Made by a program: the position numbers and the translations under genes. DNA of 38,509 nt from an uncultured Verrucomicrobiales bacterium (lineage in GTDB: Bacteria; Verrucomicrobiota; Verrucomicrobiia; Limisphaerales; UBA1100): contig CAJWMQ010000009.1 in the NCBI GenBank assembly GCA_913042895.1, positions 1 through 38,509 of the forward strand, read 5' to 3'. Of this stretch, positions 38,430 through 38,509 are shown piece by piece. How positions within the stretch are numbered: the first letter of the stretch is position 1; each line of letters starts with the position of its first letter. The notes under the pieces were generated by a model that was not told where the DNA came from, made no database searches, and worked only from the letters and a program-made list of their open reading frames with translations.

Positions 38430-38509
38430 TGAACCGCCTGATGCACCTTTACCAATTGCTCCAGCACCCTGGGCATTTGCCTAATGGGAATCATATTCGG
38501 CCCGTCGCT
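38426..38509 (-). CDS. kdsA: C-terminal fragment of 2-dehydro-3-deoxyphosphooctonate aldolase (KdsA), cut by right window edge
   Basis: Minus-strand translation [27 protein letters not shown] matches the KdsA C-terminus pattern (SDGPNMxP...). ATGA overlap with kdsC. Not in the supplied ORF track. Confidence 0.75.
   Translation of the reverse strand, partial: SDGPNMIPIRQMPRVLEQLVKVHQAVQ

Noticed and set aside
1-38509. CRISPR arrays, tRNA/rRNA genes, insertion sequences, prophage or defence-island genes
   Set aside because: Read through for repeat-spacer arrays, transposase/integrase motifs and RNA gene landmarks and saw none; intergenic space is mostly under 100 bp. A tRNAscan/Infernal run would be decisive.

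Overview
This 38.5 kb window is a densely packed, gene-rich chromosomal region. Its gene content (HPr kinase with HPr, LPS export genes, Mpl, GatCAB, tlyA-nadK) suggests a Gram-negative bacterium, possibly in the Verrucomicrobia/PVC group; that lineage is an inference. I support 44 protein-coding genes, two of them cut by the window edges. Nearly all are housekeeping genes: riboflavin, proline, arginine, histidine and branched-chain amino acid steps; nucleoside salvage; FtsY, NusB and RecG; GatCAB; Mpl; and a kdsA-kdsC-lptC-lptA-lptB-hprK-HPr cluster. I saw no tRNA, rRNA, CRISPR array, insertion sequence, phage, defence island or secondary-metabolite cluster. The points most worth a second look are: (1) all six convergent gene junctions overlap or abut at their stop codons, leaving no room for an intergenic terminator; (2) HPr kinase and HPr lie in line with the LPS-transport operon; (3) an uncharacterised ATP-grasp/glutathionylspermidine-synthase-like protein is coupled to proA; (4) an orphan Cys-rich protein has a 5' end overlapping recG head-to-head; (5) a terminator-like hairpin is placed to end an antisense transcript across a PilP-like secreted protein gene; (6) an HTH-like domain is fused to a metallo-beta-lactamase fold. 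None of these is proven to be a new system. All family calls come from reading motifs, with no database search.
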